Source: Oxalobacteraceae bacterium CAVE-383
Lineage (GTDB): Bacteria > Pseudomonadota > Gammaproteobacteria > Burkholderiales > Burkholderiaceae_D
Assembly: GCA_004134995.1 (NCBI GenBank)
Contig: REGP01000001.1
Coordinates: forward strand, 558,001-622,000
Direction: 5' to 3'
DNA: 64,000 nucleotides
A model generated the notes under the pieces. That model was not told the DNA's origin. It saw only the letters and a list, made by a program, of their open reading frames with translations, and searched no databases. The translations under genes were made by a program, and so were the position numbers. Below are positions 22,980 through 32,839 of the stretch, piece after piece; positions within the stretch are counted from its first letter, which is position 1; every line of letters begins with the position of its first letter.

Positions 22980-24518
22980 ATGCAAACACAGGTTCTTATC
23001 GTCGGCGCCGGTCCGGTCGGCCTGACCGCGGCGGCGGAACTGGCGCGCTATGGCGTGCCGGTGCGCATTGTCGACAAGGCGGCGCAACGCACCGATAAAT
23101 CGAAGGCGCTGGTGCTGTGGAGCCGGACGCTGGAACTGCTTGAACGGGCGGGTTGCAGCGTGCCCTTCGTGGCGGCGGGGCTGCAGGTGACGGCGGCGAA
23201 TCTGATCGCCGGCGGCAAATCCATCGGCCGCATCGGTTTCGATGGCCTCGACAGTCCCTTTCCCTATGCGCTGATGCTGCCGCAGTCGGATACCGAGCGA
23301 TTGCTGGAAGCGCATCTGGCCGGCCTCGGCGTGACGGTGGAGCGCAGTGTGGAACTGGCCGATTTCAAGGACGGCGGCAACAGCGTGACCGCCTCGCTGC
23401 GGCGTGCGGATGGCAGCATTGAAACGATGCAGGCGGCATGGATGATCGGCTGCGACGGCGCGCACAGCGCCGTGCGCCATGGCCTCGGTTTGCCGTTCCG
23501 CGGCGAGACGTTGCCGACCGATTGGGTGCTGGCCGACCTCAACGTCGACGGCATGCCGACCGGCCCAGGCGAGCTGACGATCTATTGGCATGAGGACGGC
23601 GTGCTGGCGGCGTTTCCGTTGTCGGCGCGGCGTTATCGCATCATTGCCGATATCGGGCGTTCCAGCGGCCCTGTGCCGCCCAGCCCGACGCTGGCCGAGA
23701 TGCAGGCCATCGTCGACCGCCGCGGTCCGGGCGGCATCGTGCTCAGCGAGCCGATCTGGCTGTCGTCGTTCCGCATCAATGAACGCAAGGTCGCCGATTA
23801 CCGCGCCGGCCGCGTTTTCGTCGCCGGCGACGCCGCGCATGTGCATAGTCCGGCGGGCGGGCAGGGCATGAACACCGGGATGCAGGATGCCTTCAATCTG
23901 GCGTGGAAACTGGCGCTGGCATGCCGCGGCATCTGCGCCGAAAAGATTTTGCTCAACAGCTACAGCGCCGAACGCAGCGCCGTCGGCGAAGAGGTGCTGG
24001 CCGCCGCCGGCCGCATGACCGCGGCGGCGGTCGTGAAAAACCATACCGCGCAGACGGTGCGCAACTGGCTGGGCGAGCTGCTGCTCGGCCTGGCGCCGGT
24101 GCAGCGGGCGATGGCGCGGCAGTTCACGGAATTGTCGATCGCCTATCCGGGCAGTCCGCTCAATGGCGATGGCTTGCCTGTATCTCACGAATCGCATCGA
24201 TCCCGGTCTTCGCCCCGGCCGGGCCAGCGCATGGCGCCGCGCTTCGGCTACCGCCATGGCGTCGATGGGGCCGGTGGCATTGACCCCATCGATATCGGCC
24301 GTCCCGGCATGATCCCGCGTTTTGCGCTGCATGCGGCATCCGATGCCGAAGCCGAGGGCCTGTTGCGCCGGCATGCGGATCTTCTTGAGCCGGTGCTGCA
24401 TGCGCCTCCGGGCAACGCGGCGATCTGGCTGGTGCGTCCCGACGGCTACGTTGCAGCCGTCGCGCCGGCCGGCGGGGGCGCGGCAATTTCGGCTTATCTG
24501 AACAAGCTGCGGCGGTAA
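22980..24518 (+). CDS. FAD-dependent aromatic monooxygenase (PheA/TfdB family)
   Basis: A 512-residue flavoprotein hydroxylase. It has the Rossmann dinucleotide motif VLIVGAGPVGLTAAAEL at residues 5-21, the DG motif in MIGCDGAHSAVRHGLG, and the GD motif FVAGDAAHVHSPAGGQGMN, where FAD ribityl contacts and NAD(P)H access lie. Such enzymes hydroxylate phenols or polyketides with NAD(P)H and oxygen. A thioredoxin-like C-terminal domain of the TfdB type is shortened here. GGAG lies 6 nt before the ATG. The substrate is unknown; the aromatic genes at 39-42 kb suggest a catabolic lifestyle. Confidence 0.87.
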   Translation: MQTQVLIVGAGPVGLTAAAELARYGVPVRIVDKAAQRTDKSKALVLWSRTLELLERAGCSVPFVAAGLQVTAANLIAGGKSIGRIGFDGLDSPFPYALMLPQSDTERLLEAHLAGLGVTVERSVELADFKDGGNSVTASLRRADGSIETMQAAWMIGCDGAHSAVRHGLGLPFRGETLPTDWVLADLNVDGMPTGPGELTIYWHEDGVLAAFPLSARRYRIIADIGRSSGPVPPSPTLAEMQAIVDRRGPGGIVLSEPIWLSSFRINERKVADYRAGRVFVAGDAAHVHSPAGGQGMNTGMQDAFNLAWKLALACRGICAEKILLNSYSAERSAVGEEVLAAAGRMTAAAVVKNHTAQTVRNWLGELLLGLAPVQRAMARQFTELSIAYPGSPLNGDGLPVSHESHRSRSSPRPGQRMAPRFGYRHGVDGAGGIDPIDIGRPGMIPRFALHAASDAEAEGLLRRHADLLEPVLHAPPGNAAIWLVRPDGYVAAVAPAGGGAAISAYLNKLRR

Positions 24519-24542
24519 ATTTCCTCCTCTGTAAAAAAAGCA

Positions 24543-24557
24543 TTTACATAAATTTAC
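24543..24557. promoter_or_regulatory. Exact CpxR-type box (GTAAA-N5-GTAAA on the minus strand)
   Basis: TTTAC-ATAAA-TTTAC, the reverse complement of the CpxR consensus GTAAA-N5-GTAAA, lies in the 228-nt gap between the monooxygenase and the chromate transporter pair. The window encodes a CpxR-like regulator, but no gene starts close to the box. Functional assignment is weak. Confidence 0.3.
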
Positions 24558-24700
24558 GCCGGAAAAATTCCTGCTCAAGCGCAGGCCCGGCGCGCAATCC
24601 GGCCATGCCGCGCAGCGCCGCAATGGTGCGGTCACCGGCCACGGCTCTTGTCGATCGGCGGCCGGCATGGTACAACTACGATAATAAATACAGAACGTGG

Positions 24701-24715
24701 TTCCGTATATCGGAA
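24701..24715. promoter_or_regulatory. Inverted repeat upstream of the chromate transporter pair
   Basis: TTCCG-TATAT-CGGAA is a perfect 5+5 inverted repeat 31 nt before the first chr start codon. It resembles sites bound by IclR-type regulators; the cognate regulator is not in the neighbourhood. Confidence 0.4.
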
Positions 24716-24746
24716 TCGTTGAGACAACCTTTTCTTCCTTCCGAAT

Positions 24747-25355
24747 ATGCCATCGCTCCCAGACACCGAAGCAACAGCAGAGGCGCTCGACAATGTCGAT
24801 CTCGCCGTATCCAATACCCGGCCCCAAGTCTCGTTATGGGATGTTTTTACCGTCTTTGTCCGCGTCGGCCTGACGTCGTTCGGCGGCAGCACCCAGGCCT
24901 GGGTCTATCGCGCCGTGGTGGAAGACCGCGGCTGGCTGACGGATGAGGAATTCCTGGCCTGCACCGCCGTCTCCCAGATTCTGCCGGGCGCCAATCCGGT
25001 CAACCAAGCGCTGTATTGCGGACAAAAAGTGCGCGGCTGGGCGGGCGCAACCGCCGGCGCGCTGGGCATGGTGATGCCTGCTTTTGTGGTCATCATGCTG
25101 ATGGCTTACGTCTACGGCCGATTGGCGCAATACCCGATCACGCATTTCATCCTGATCGGCATCGCCACCGCCGGCGTCGGCGCCACCTTGGCGGCGGGCA
25201 TCAAGATCGCCACCAAAATGGAACGCAACTGGATACGCTATATCATCGGCCTGATCGCCTTCGTGACCGTGGGCATATTGCACTGGCCGATGGTGCAGGT
25301 GGTGGCGGTGCTGGCGCCCATCAGCGTCCTGCTGGCATTGCGGAGGACTAAATAA
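24747..25355 (+). CDS. Chromate transporter, first subunit (CHR domain)
   Basis: A 202-residue membrane protein with one CHR domain: VFVRVGLTSFGGSTQAW, then FLACTAVSQILPGANPVNQAL and GALGMVMPAFVVIML. Short-chain CHR proteins act in pairs of opposite topology. Some export chromate, but many have unknown anion substrates. Its stop codon shares one base with the next ATG, so the two subunits are coupled. The start lacks a good ribosome site. Confidence 0.87.
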   Translation: MPSLPDTEATAEALDNVDLAVSNTRPQVSLWDVFTVFVRVGLTSFGGSTQAWVYRAVVEDRGWLTDEEFLACTAVSQILPGANPVNQALYCGQKVRGWAGATAGALGMVMPAFVVIMLMAYVYGRLAQYPITHFILIGIATAGVGATLAAGIKIATKMERNWIRYIIGLIAFVTVGILHWPMVQVVAVLAPISVLLALRRTK

Positions 25356-25891
25356 TGGATAGCCGTCTTTGGGCATTGTTCCTGGTATTCGCACCGCTGT
25401 CGCTGGCCTCGTTCGGCGGCGGCCAGGTAATCGTCTCGGATATTCAACTGCAAACGGTGGCCGTGCATCACTGGTTCACCAATCAGGAGTTTGCCGATGT
25501 ATTCGCGATCTCACGCGCGGCGCCCGGCCCCAGCACGCTGATCGCATCGCTGATCGGCTGGCGCATCAGCGGCTTTGCCGGCGCCATCATCGCCACGCTG
25601 GCCATGTATGTGCCGTCGTCGACGGTGTTCGTGCTGTGCACGACCATGTGGCACAAGCATCACGGTTCGCCATGGCGCATGGCGATCGAGCGCGGCCTGG
25701 CGCCGGTCGCGGTGGGTCTGGTTTTCGCCAGCGGCGTGCGGATACTGGAAGCGATCCAGATGAGCAATCTGGTGCTCGGGCTGGCAACGGTGGCGGTCAC
25801 GACCGGTCTGTTGTACCGCACCAAGATCAATCCGTATCTCTTGCTGTTCAGCGTGGCGGCCTTCTATGCCGTGGTGTTCTACGTGATCTGA
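25355..25891 (+). CDS. Chromate transporter, second subunit (CHR domain)
   Basis: A 178-residue partner of the upstream CHR protein. The parallel motifs are LSLASFGGGQVIVSDIQ, FADVFAISRAAPGPSTLIASL and LAMYVPSSTVFVLC. The two polypeptides together equal one long-chain ChrA. The coupled TAATG junction and matching motifs support a heterodimer in the inner membrane. It is followed by a bidirectional terminator. Confidence 0.87.
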   Translation: MDSRLWALFLVFAPLSLASFGGGQVIVSDIQLQTVAVHHWFTNQEFADVFAISRAAPGPSTLIASLIGWRISGFAGAIIATLAMYVPSSTVFVLCTTMWHKHHGSPWRMAIERGLAPVAVGLVFASGVRILEAIQMSNLVLGLATVAVTTGLLYRTKINPYLLLFSVAAFYAVVFYVI

Positions 25892-25920
25892 TAGCCGGGA
25901 TTCAAACGGATTCGGGATTA

Positions 25921-25957
25921 AAAAAAGCCCGATTGCAATTTTGCAATCGGGCTTTTT
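25921..25957. terminator. Bidirectional intrinsic terminator
   Basis: AAAAAGCCCGATTGCAA and its reverse complement form a strong hairpin with a short loop, flanked by an A-run and a T-run. It separates the rightward chr pair from the leftward substrate-binding protein gene. Confidence 0.92.
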
Positions 25958-25976
25958 GACGTTCGTTATTTCTCTG

Positions 25977-27023
25977 TTATTTCGCCAGCAGCATTTCGTT
26001 GTAGATCTTGGTCCATTTGGTCATGCCGTCGAGCGTCATCACAGGATCTTCGACCTTGATTTTAGTGCCCTTCATCGGCGATGGCACGGTGGTGTTGGTC
26101 GGCACATAATCCAGCGACGCCAGGATTTTCTGTCCTTCCGGTCCGATCAGATATTCGTAGAACAGTAATGCGGAAGCAGGATGCGGCGCATGGCGGGCGA
26201 TGCCGACGGCATTGGCGCGGGCGATCGCCGGTTCGATGACGAAGGAGTCGATCGGGCCGCCTTTTTTCGCTACGCCGGTCGGCATGTAGTTATAGACGGT
26301 CAGTCCCAAAGGCACTTCGCCGGCGGCGATCAGATTGGTCAGCAGCGAATGGCCCTTGCGCACCGAAATGCCGTTGGTGGCGGCGATGTCGCGGAACAGC
26401 TTGATGCCCTTGGCTTCGCCCATGCCGGTGGCCACGGTGGCGAACCAGTCGGCGTCTTCAGCTTCGATGCCGAGCTTGCCCTTCCATTTCGGATCCAGCA
26501 GATCTTCATACGACTTCGGCAGATCGGCCTTCTTGATCAGATTGGTGTTGTAGGCCTGCACCCATACGGTCAGCATGGTGGAAGCGTAGTCCTTGTGCTT
26601 CGGCACGGCATCCTGGATCAGGTTCTTGAAGACCGGCGAAGTGACCGGCTGCAGGATTTGCTCGCGATGCAGCGCTTCCATTTCGGGCGCGCCGATATGG
26701 ATGGCGTCGACTTCATAGCGCTTGGCGCCGGTTTCGGTCAGGGAGCGTTGCAGCACTTTGTCGCTGCCGGCGCGCCAGACGGTCAATTTGATGCCGTATT
26801 TCTTTTCGAATCCGTCGCGCAGCGGCGGAATATCTTTTTCGGCGATCGACGTGTACAGCGTCAGTCCGCCTTCTTTCTTGGCTGCCGCCAGCAGCTTGTC
26901 GGCCCGGTCCGCGCCGCTGTAATTGAGCAGCGAATAATCTTGCGCGAAGGAGGGCAGCGCATAGGCGGCCAGGCTAAGGAATAATGCAGCGGCAGAGGCG
27001 CGTGCAATGGCTGAAAAAGTCAT
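25977..27023 (-). CDS. ABC transporter substrate-binding protein, Fe(3+)/AfuA-like
   Basis: A 348-residue exported binding protein with an N-terminal signal peptide ending near ALPSFAQ. The fold pattern is that of iron(III)-type periplasmic proteins: GGLTLYTSIAEKDIPPLRDGFEKKYGIKL, then VDAIHIGAPEMEAL, YEDLLDPKWKGKLGIE and the Tyr-containing VYNYMPTGVAKKGGP. GGAG sits 5 nt before ATG. No permease or ATPase gene is adjacent, so it is an orphan. Proteins of this type also bind small carboxylates or aromatics, which may fit the neighbouring cupins. Confidence 0.85.
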   Translation of the reverse strand: MTFSAIARASAAALFLSLAAYALPSFAQDYSLLNYSGADRADKLLAAAKKEGGLTLYTSIAEKDIPPLRDGFEKKYGIKLTVWRAGSDKVLQRSLTETGAKRYEVDAIHIGAPEMEALHREQILQPVTSPVFKNLIQDAVPKHKDYASTMLTVWVQAYNTNLIKKADLPKSYEDLLDPKWKGKLGIEAEDADWFATVATGMGEAKGIKLFRDIAATNGISVRKGHSLLTNLIAAGEVPLGLTVYNYMPTGVAKKGGPIDSFVIEPAIARANAVGIARHAPHPASALLFYEYLIGPEGQKILASLDYVPTNTTVPSPMKGTKIKVEDPVMTLDGMTKWTKIYNEMLLAK

Positions 27024-27197
27024 TTTGTCTCCACAAGGGTGGGCGGTTTAAGATCCCGTCTCGATGTCGCAACGGTCGCTCGCGGGCGGCGTCGGAGCCA
27101 TGGTATTCCCATGCATCCGGGGTGGCCGTCCGCGCGACTGCATATTACTGGATTTGGCTGTCTTTTACACAGTTTTTATGCCGATTGGAGAAGCTTT

Positions 27198-27812
27198 TTA
27201 TGCAGCTGCATCGACCTTTTTACCAAGGTATTGCGCCACCATTTCCGGCGTCAGCGTGATGCCCGGCTTGTATTCGGGCGCATCTTCCAGCTGTTCGATA
27301 TCGTTCAGACCGAATTTCTGATAAATGCGGTTGATCGCCGAGATCAGACGCGCAGGCCGGTCCGGGTCGGCATTGAAATGCTGATGCACGGTATTTGGCG
27401 GGATATAGATCACGTCGCCCGCTTCCCAGTCGTAGCGCTTGACTTCGTCCTGCACGATCCAGTGATACGTGTCGGTGATTTCAACATCGCAATCCTGGTG
27501 CAGATCGTAGCCGCGGCCTTCGACCACATACAGGCATTCCTCGGCCAGATGGCGGTGCTTGCCCGAACGGCTGCCCGGCGGAATCAATTGCATGTAGGCG
27601 TCGACCGACTCCATGCGGGTGTTCATCTGTTCGTTCAGCAAATGCTTCAGGATGCCCTGGCGCGACATCTCCCAAGGCATTTCATTCGGATGCACCACCT
27701 TCTTGCGCTTGCCGTTGCGTGCCGGCGCTGCCGCCGCATCATCCAGCAGATCCTGGTACAGCTCTTTGTTCTCCGTGCCTGTCAACCAGGCTTTCGATTC
27801 GCTCCATGCCAT
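27198..27812 (-). CDS. Cupin domain protein (larger of a pair)
   Basis: A 204-residue protein beginning at ATG 27812 after AAGGAGG. The cupin metal-site motif is in SGKHRHLAEECLYVVEGRGYDLHQD, and the second motif is in DVIYIPPNTVHQHFNADPDRPAR when read as two pieces. Together these give a likely His/Glu metal centre. It shares the QHFNA-x-x-x-x-PAR stretch with the upstream cupin, so the two are paralogues. They lie 10 nt apart in one operon, divergent from a PcaQ-like LysR. Function is unknown; a ring-cleaving or isomerising role is conceivable. Confidence 0.82.
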   Translation of the reverse strand: MAWSESKAWLTGTENKELYQDLLDDAAAAPARNGKRKKVVHPNEMPWEMSRQGILKHLLNEQMNTRMESVDAYMQLIPPGSRSGKHRHLAEECLYVVEGRGYDLHQDCDVEITDTYHWIVQDEVKRYDWEAGDVIYIPPNTVHQHFNADPDRPARLISAINRIYQKFGLNDIEQLEDAPEYKPGITLTPEMVAQYLGKKVDAAA

Positions 27813-27822
27813 GATGGCCTCC

Positions 27823-28380
27823 TTAAATATCCGTGCTGTGGTTGTAATCGGTTTCCGCTTCCCGCTCGACATATCCTTCGCCGGCCGGCACCGCCGCCTT
27901 GCGCGAACGCGGTTCCACTTCCTTCTGGAACAGCAGGTTCATGAACAGATACATCGGCTTGGTTTTCAGGACCAGGGCGCGCGCAGGTTTGGTATTGCTC
28001 GCGTTGAAATGCTGATGCACGCAATTGTTGTGGACGATGGCGATATCGCCCGCGGTCCAGTCGTAGCGGATGCCGTCATGGATTTCATACCCGTCTCCGT
28101 CGAGAATGTAGAACGCCGCTTCGTTGACGTGGCCGTGCTTTTGCGAGCGGCCGCCCGGCGCGTATTCTTCCAGATGGATATGGAACAGTTGCGAGATGCC
28201 GTCTTTCGGTTCGACGTAATGGCGGCTGTAGGTTTGCGGACCGTCGACGAATTTGATGTCCTTGGCCCGGCGCACGCGCGGCATGCCGCGCAGGCGTTTC
28301 ATTTCATCGCTGAGATTGTAGGGGCCGGCGATCGCGCGCACGAAGGTGCGGTCTTTTTTGCTGTGATAGAGCTCGTTCAT
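27823..28380 (-). CDS. Cupin domain protein (first of a pair)
   Basis: A 185-residue cupin. ATG at 28380 is preceded by GAGGAG about 11 nt upstream; the longer TTG-started frame overlaps that site. Motif 1 is in QKHGHVNEAAFYILDGDGYE, and motif 2 is in DIAIVHNNCVHQHFNA. The latter is nearly the same as in the downstream partner. First gene of the leftward operon facing a LysR regulator across 138 nt. The substrate is unknown. Confidence 0.82.
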   Translation of the reverse strand: MNELYHSKKDRTFVRAIAGPYNLSDEMKRLRGMPRVRRAKDIKFVDGPQTYSRHYVEPKDGISQLFHIHLEEYAPGGRSQKHGHVNEAAFYILDGDGYEIHDGIRYDWTAGDIAIVHNNCVHQHFNASNTKPARALVLKTKPMYLFMNLLFQKEVEPRSRKAAVPAGEGYVEREAETDYNHSTDI

Positions 28381-28518
28381 TTGAATGGATCTCCTCAATA
28401 AATGTCGAAAATTATTGAGTAGAACGATAAGACGTATAAAAAGTTATGTATATTGATATTTTTTGCTGGTCGACATAACAAAAAATAGACCCATAAAACA
28501 GGCTTGAAAGCGTCCGCC

Positions 28519-29469
28519 ATGAACGATAGCCGCATCAAATTCCGCCATTTGCAGTGCTTCCTGACGGTGGCGCACCATCGCAGCCTGCAGCGCGCGTCGG
28601 AAGCCATGGCGCTGACCCAGCCTGCGGTTTCCAAGACCATCAAGGAGCTGGAAGAAATTTTGCAGGCGCAGCTGTTCGACCGCGATCGCAAGGGCACCGT
28701 GCTGACGCGGCAGGGCGAGATATTCCATGAACACGCCGAAACCGTCATCAATGCCCTGCAGCACGCGACCAGTTCGATGGCGCAGGCCAGCGTGTTTTCC
28801 GAAAGCCTGATCAAGATCGGCGCGGTGCCGTCGCTGACCGCCTATTTTTTGCCCGAAGCATTGATCGAATTCCGGCGGCGTTCGGCCAATGTGCAGGTCA
28901 GCCTGCGCACCGGCACCACGGCGCATCTGATGGAGCAGCTGCTGGAGCGGAAATTCGATTTCGTGCTGTGCCGCCATACCGATCCCGCGGAGATGAGCGG
29001 CCTCTCGTTCGAATACCTGTATGTCGATCCGCTGGCGATCGTGGTGCGGCCCGGGCATCCGCTGCTGCAAACGCCCACCATCGACTTTGCCGATACGCGC
29101 CGTTTTCCCGCGCTGCTGCCGATCAAGGGTTCGATCAACCGACACGCCGCGGATACCTTCGCGATCCGGCAGGGGCTCGGCGTGCCGACCGATTATCTGG
29201 AAAACATCTCGATTTCGTTCGGCCGCAACTATACGATCCGCAGCGATGCGATCTGGTTCGTGCCCTGGAGCGCGGTCAAGCACGATCTGGATGACGGTTT
29301 CCTGGTGGCGCTGCCGCTGCCGATCAAGATTACCGAACAGAGCGCCGGCATGATGGGGCGCGCGATCGGCATCATGATGCGCGCCAACAGCGTGCCGGCG
29401 CCGGCCGCCCAGATGCTGATCAATATCATCCGCGAAACCGCGGCGGACCTGCGCGCGCAGGTTCTGTAG
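28519..29469 (+). CDS. LysR-family regulator, PcaQ/GbpR-like
   Basis: A 316-residue regulator. The helix-turn-helix is RIKFRHLQCFLTVAHHRSLQ, then EAMALTQPAVSKTIKELEE. This N-terminus is closest to PcaQ and GbpR, which control protocatechuate and sugar genes. The effector domain follows with typical LysR spacing. ATG at 28519 is used; a TTG 15 nt earlier is possible and neither has a strong site. The divergent position makes the cupin operon its likely target. Confidence 0.87.
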   Translation: MNDSRIKFRHLQCFLTVAHHRSLQRASEAMALTQPAVSKTIKELEEILQAQLFDRDRKGTVLTRQGEIFHEHAETVINALQHATSSMAQASVFSESLIKIGAVPSLTAYFLPEALIEFRRRSANVQVSLRTGTTAHLMEQLLERKFDFVLCRHTDPAEMSGLSFEYLYVDPLAIVVRPGHPLLQTPTIDFADTRRFPALLPIKGSINRHAADTFAIRQGLGVPTDYLENISISFGRNYTIRSDAIWFVPWSAVKHDLDDGFLVALPLPIKITEQSAGMMGRAIGIMMRANSVPAPAAQMLINIIRETAADLRAQVL

Positions 29470-29660
29470 CAATAAAGCTGCGTCGGCGGCGCTTCAACTT
29501 CTCCTCTTCTGCTTGACTCCCTGTCTCACTTCTTGTCATACACCGGTAACGCTGAGGTGCAACAATCGGCGCGTCACAAAAGTCCGGGTCGTCCGTTGCA
29601 GGCAACGTCATCACGAGGGTGTTGCCACACGCCAACCCCATCCACAACAAAGGGAATCGC

Positions 29661-32093
29661 ATGACCATCCGTTTTCGCATAACGCTGCTCGTCATATTGG
29701 CGCTGATCGCCACCTCAATTATCGGCGGCTACGCGGTCTTCCAATCGCGCAACAGCGCGATCCAGGTCAAATCCGTTACCGAAGGCGTGGTGCCGAGCGT
29801 GCTGGCCTCGTCCGATCTGGTGGCGCAGCTGAAAACCGTGCAATTGCTGGCCATGGCGATGGTCATCGAACCGGATGCCCAACTGGCGGTGCAGGATAAC
29901 GACAAGCTGTCGGTCAAACGCGCCGCCCTGGAAAAAGCACTGGACCTGCAACAGAAGCAGGCCGACGGCGTCGCGCAGCGCGGCCTGGTTGAGCAGGCCA
30001 AGGAAAGCCTGGTCAACTATTTCGGCGCGATCGACAACACGGTCAAGTTCAAGCTGGGCGGCAAGAATGAAATCGCGCAGGCGACTTTCTTCGGCAACGT
30101 GGTGCAGTATGAAGCCGAACTGGAAGGCATCGTCGATACGCTGCGCGTCGAGAAGAACCGCAGCAAGGACGCCGCGATCGCTTCATTGAACGCCAATCTG
30201 TCGACCACCACGACGGCAATTTCGATCGTGACTTTCGCCGCCGGCGTGATCCTGGCCGCGCTGGGTTATCTGCTGTACCGCCAGATCGCCGGTCCGATCG
30301 GCCGCATGCAACAGGCAATGAGCGAAATCGCCGCCAATCAGGATTTCACCCGCCGCGTGCCGGTGACGGCCATGGATGAAGTCGGCCATTCGACCGTCGC
30401 CTTCAACGGCATGATCGAAAAGATCCAGGAAGCGTCGTCGCAGCTCAAGCAGAAGACCGCCGATATCCAGACCATGCTGCAGAATATCCCGCAGGGCATT
30501 CTGACCGTGGTCGACGGCAACAAGATCCATCCCGAATATTCGGCCTATCTGGAAACCGTGTTCGAAACCGGCGATATCGTCGGGCGCGATCTGATGGACC
30601 TGGTATTCGCGGACACCAATCTGGGCGCCGACCTGATGTCGCAGATGGAAGCGATCGGCGGCGCCTGCATCGGCGAAGATGTGATGAATTTCGAATTCAA
30701 CGAACATCTGATGGTCGGTGAGATCCAGAAGACGATGCCGGACGGCCGCGTCAAGATCCTCGATCTGAGCTGGTCGCCGATCACCGACGACGCCGACATG
30801 ATCATCCGTCTGATGCTGTGTATCCGCGACGTGACCGAACTGCGCCAGCTGGCCGCGGAAGCCGGCGAGCAGAAGCGCGAACTGGAAATGATCGGCGAAA
30901 TCCTGGCGGTCAGCCCGGACAAGTTCAGCCAGTTCATCACCGGCTCGATCAAGTTCGTCGACGAGAACGAAGCCATCATCCGCCAGAATCCGGTCGCCAA
31001 CGGTTTCGCCATCGCCAAGCTGTTCCGCAACATGCATACGGTCAAGGGCAACGGCCGCACTTATGGCCTGCTGCACCTGGCCAATATCGTGCACGAAGCC
31101 GAACAGCACTACGACGAATTGCGCCATGCCAGCAGCAGCGCCGATGTGGAATGGGATCGCAGCCAACTGCTGGCCGAACTGGCCGGCGTCAAGGCAGCGC
31201 TCGAACGCTATGCGCATATCAACGACATCACGCTGGGCCGCGCCGCCGGCAACCAGCGCAGCGCCGGTTCGGAGCGTTATCTGTCGATCGACAAGCTGCA
31301 CGTCCAGGAAAGCCTGCATCGCCTGGAAACCGTCAACACCGCGAATCTGCACGAGCTGGTGGCGGTGCGCAATTCGGTGCGCAAGATGCTGCGCATGCTG
31401 GGCACGGAAACCATCAACGAAACCTTGTCCGACGTGCTGGCATCGCTGCCCGAGCTGGCTGAAGACTTGGGCAAGGAAGCGCCGGTCGTCGCCATCGACG
31501 ACGGCGGCTATGTGGTGCACAGCCACAGCAGCGGCATGCTCAAGAACGTTTTCATGCATCTGATCCGCAACGCCATGGATCATGGCCTGGAAAAGCCGGA
31601 AGAGCGCCTGGCGCTGGGCAAGCCGGCGGCCGGCAAGATTAATCTGGATATGGCGGTGTTCGACGGCATGCTGCGCATCGCGCTGCATGACGACGGCCGC
31701 GGATTGGCGCTGAACCGCATCCGCAAGACCGGCGTCGAAATGGGCCTGGTCGAACCTTCGGCGCAACTCAGCGATGAAGAAGCGGCGCGCCTGATCATGC
31801 GTCCGGGTTTCTCGACCACCGATATCGTGACCGAAGTCTCGGGCCGCGGCGTCGGCATGGATGCGGTGCTTGATTTCATCACCCGGGAAAACGGCGCCAT
31901 CGACATCAAATTCGAAGATGACGCCGTCGGCGCCGATTTCCGCGCCTTTACCGTCATCGTGTCGCTGCCGCCAGGCTTCGCGGTCGAAATCGACGGCGAC
32001 GACTATGCGCCGCTGAGCGCCGGCTCCGGCGCCGGGCAGGACAGTATCGGGATCAATGATTCGAACGGATCGGAAGGCGCGCAGGTCGCTTGA
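29661..32093 (+). CDS. Membrane histidine kinase with internal Hpt and CheA-like ATPase
   Basis: An 810-residue protein. Order: transmembrane helix (about 5-27), periplasmic four-helix-type sensor, second helix near 190-210, HAMP ([14 protein letters not shown]), PAS-like region (about 265-400), short coiled coil, Hpt with the phospho-accepting histidine in [16 protein letters not shown] dimerisation stretch follows, then a CheA-like ATPase ([37 protein letters not shown]). Unlike CheA, the Hpt is internal and there is no CheW-like domain. ATG at 29661 follows AAAGGGAA. It heads a four-gene chemosensory-like module. Confidence 0.85.
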   Translation: MTIRFRITLLVILALIATSIIGGYAVFQSRNSAIQVKSVTEGVVPSVLASSDLVAQLKTVQLLAMAMVIEPDAQLAVQDNDKLSVKRAALEKALDLQQKQADGVAQRGLVEQAKESLVNYFGAIDNTVKFKLGGKNEIAQATFFGNVVQYEAELEGIVDTLRVEKNRSKDAAIASLNANLSTTTTAISIVTFAAGVILAALGYLLYRQIAGPIGRMQQAMSEIAANQDFTRRVPVTAMDEVGHSTVAFNGMIEKIQEASSQLKQKTADIQTMLQNIPQGILTVVDGNKIHPEYSAYLETVFETGDIVGRDLMDLVFADTNLGADLMSQMEAIGGACIGEDVMNFEFNEHLMVGEIQKTMPDGRVKILDLSWSPITDDADMIIRLMLCIRDVTELRQLAAEAGEQKRELEMIGEILAVSPDKFSQFITGSIKFVDENEAIIRQNPVANGFAIAKLFRNMHTVKGNGRTYGLLHLANIVHEAEQHYDELRHASSSADVEWDRSQLLAELAGVKAALERYAHINDITLGRAAGNQRSAGSERYLSIDKLHVQESLHRLETVNTANLHELVAVRNSVRKMLRMLGTETINETLSDVLASLPELAEDLGKEAPVVAIDDGGYVVHSHSSGMLKNVFMHLIRNAMDHGLEKPEERLALGKPAAGKINLDMAVFDGMLRIALHDDGRGLALNRIRKTGVEMGLVEPSAQLSDEEAARLIMRPGFSTTDIVTEVSGRGVGMDAVLDFITRENGAIDIKFEDDAVGADFRAFTVIVSLPPGFAVEIDGDDYAPLSAGSGAGQDSIGINDSNGSEGAQVA

Positions 32094-32095
32094 GC

Positions 32096-32818
32096 ATGAT
32101 GATGAATTCCACGGTATTTTTTGTGTTGGGCCTGTTGTGCGCGGGTGCGCCGTTGTTGTGGCGTATCGTGCGTGATAAAAAAACCCTGGCGGCCATGGTG
32201 CATGTCGGGCAGATCGCCACGCTGGAGCAGAGCACCGGGCAAACCATTGCGCAATTGCAGGAAAGCATCGCCGGGCATCAGGCTTCGCTGGACCTGGAGC
32301 GCAACGAAAGCCGCGACCGCCTGCAGCAGATGCAACGCGAGCATGAAGAAATGGTCGGCCGGCTCGCCCGCGGCAACGCGGAAAATATCGAGCGGGCCAT
32401 TGCCAGCTGCGACGGCTCGGCGCAGACCATCGACATGCTGATGGGCCTGGTCAAGACCTTCGAGCGCTGGCACGACGACATGAACGTGCTGATCCGGCAC
32501 AATCGCGAAATGCATCGCAAGAACGATGAGTTCGCGCTGATCGTCAAACAGGTCATCATCGTTGCGCTGAACGCCTCGATCGAAGCGGCGCGCGCCGGCG
32601 AGCACGGCCGCGGCTTCGCGGTGGTGGCCATGGAAGTGCGCGGCCTGGCGCAGCGCGCCGAGACGCTGTCGAAGGCCTACCGCAGCAATCTGTACGAGAA
32701 CGATCTGATCACCACCGCCACCTTCCAGGATCTGCAGGCCGGCGGCAAAATGATCATCGGCGCCGTCACCGGCCTTGGCCTGACCAATCGAAAGACCAGG
32801 GAAGCGCTTGCCGCTTGA
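32096..32818 (+). CDS. MCP-tip membrane protein without sensor or HAMP
   Basis: A 240-residue protein with one N-terminal transmembrane helix, a coiled coil (about 40-100), and the chemoreceptor hairpin-tip motif [20 protein letters not shown] followed by [14 protein letters not shown]. It has no periplasmic domain and no HAMP, and the bundle ends about 60 residues after the tip. It starts 2 nt after the kinase stop, ATGs at 32096, 32099 and 32102 all being usable. It may scaffold or gate the neighbouring kinase. Methylation sites are not evident. Confidence 0.8.
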   Translation: MMMNSTVFFVLGLLCAGAPLLWRIVRDKKTLAAMVHVGQIATLEQSTGQTIAQLQESIAGHQASLDLERNESRDRLQQMQREHEEMVGRLARGNAENIERAIASCDGSAQTIDMLMGLVKTFERWHDDMNVLIRHNREMHRKNDEFALIVKQVIIVALNASIEAARAGEHGRGFAVVAMEVRGLAQRAETLSKAYRSNLYENDLITTATFQDLQAGGKMIIGAVTGLGLTNRKTREALAA

Positions 32819-32839
32819 TCGGGAACAGCCGGAACAACC

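Noticed and set aside
22749-24827. Long leftward open frame across the monooxygenase and into the gap
   Set aside because: Antisense to a clear flavoprotein; composition typical of a shadow.
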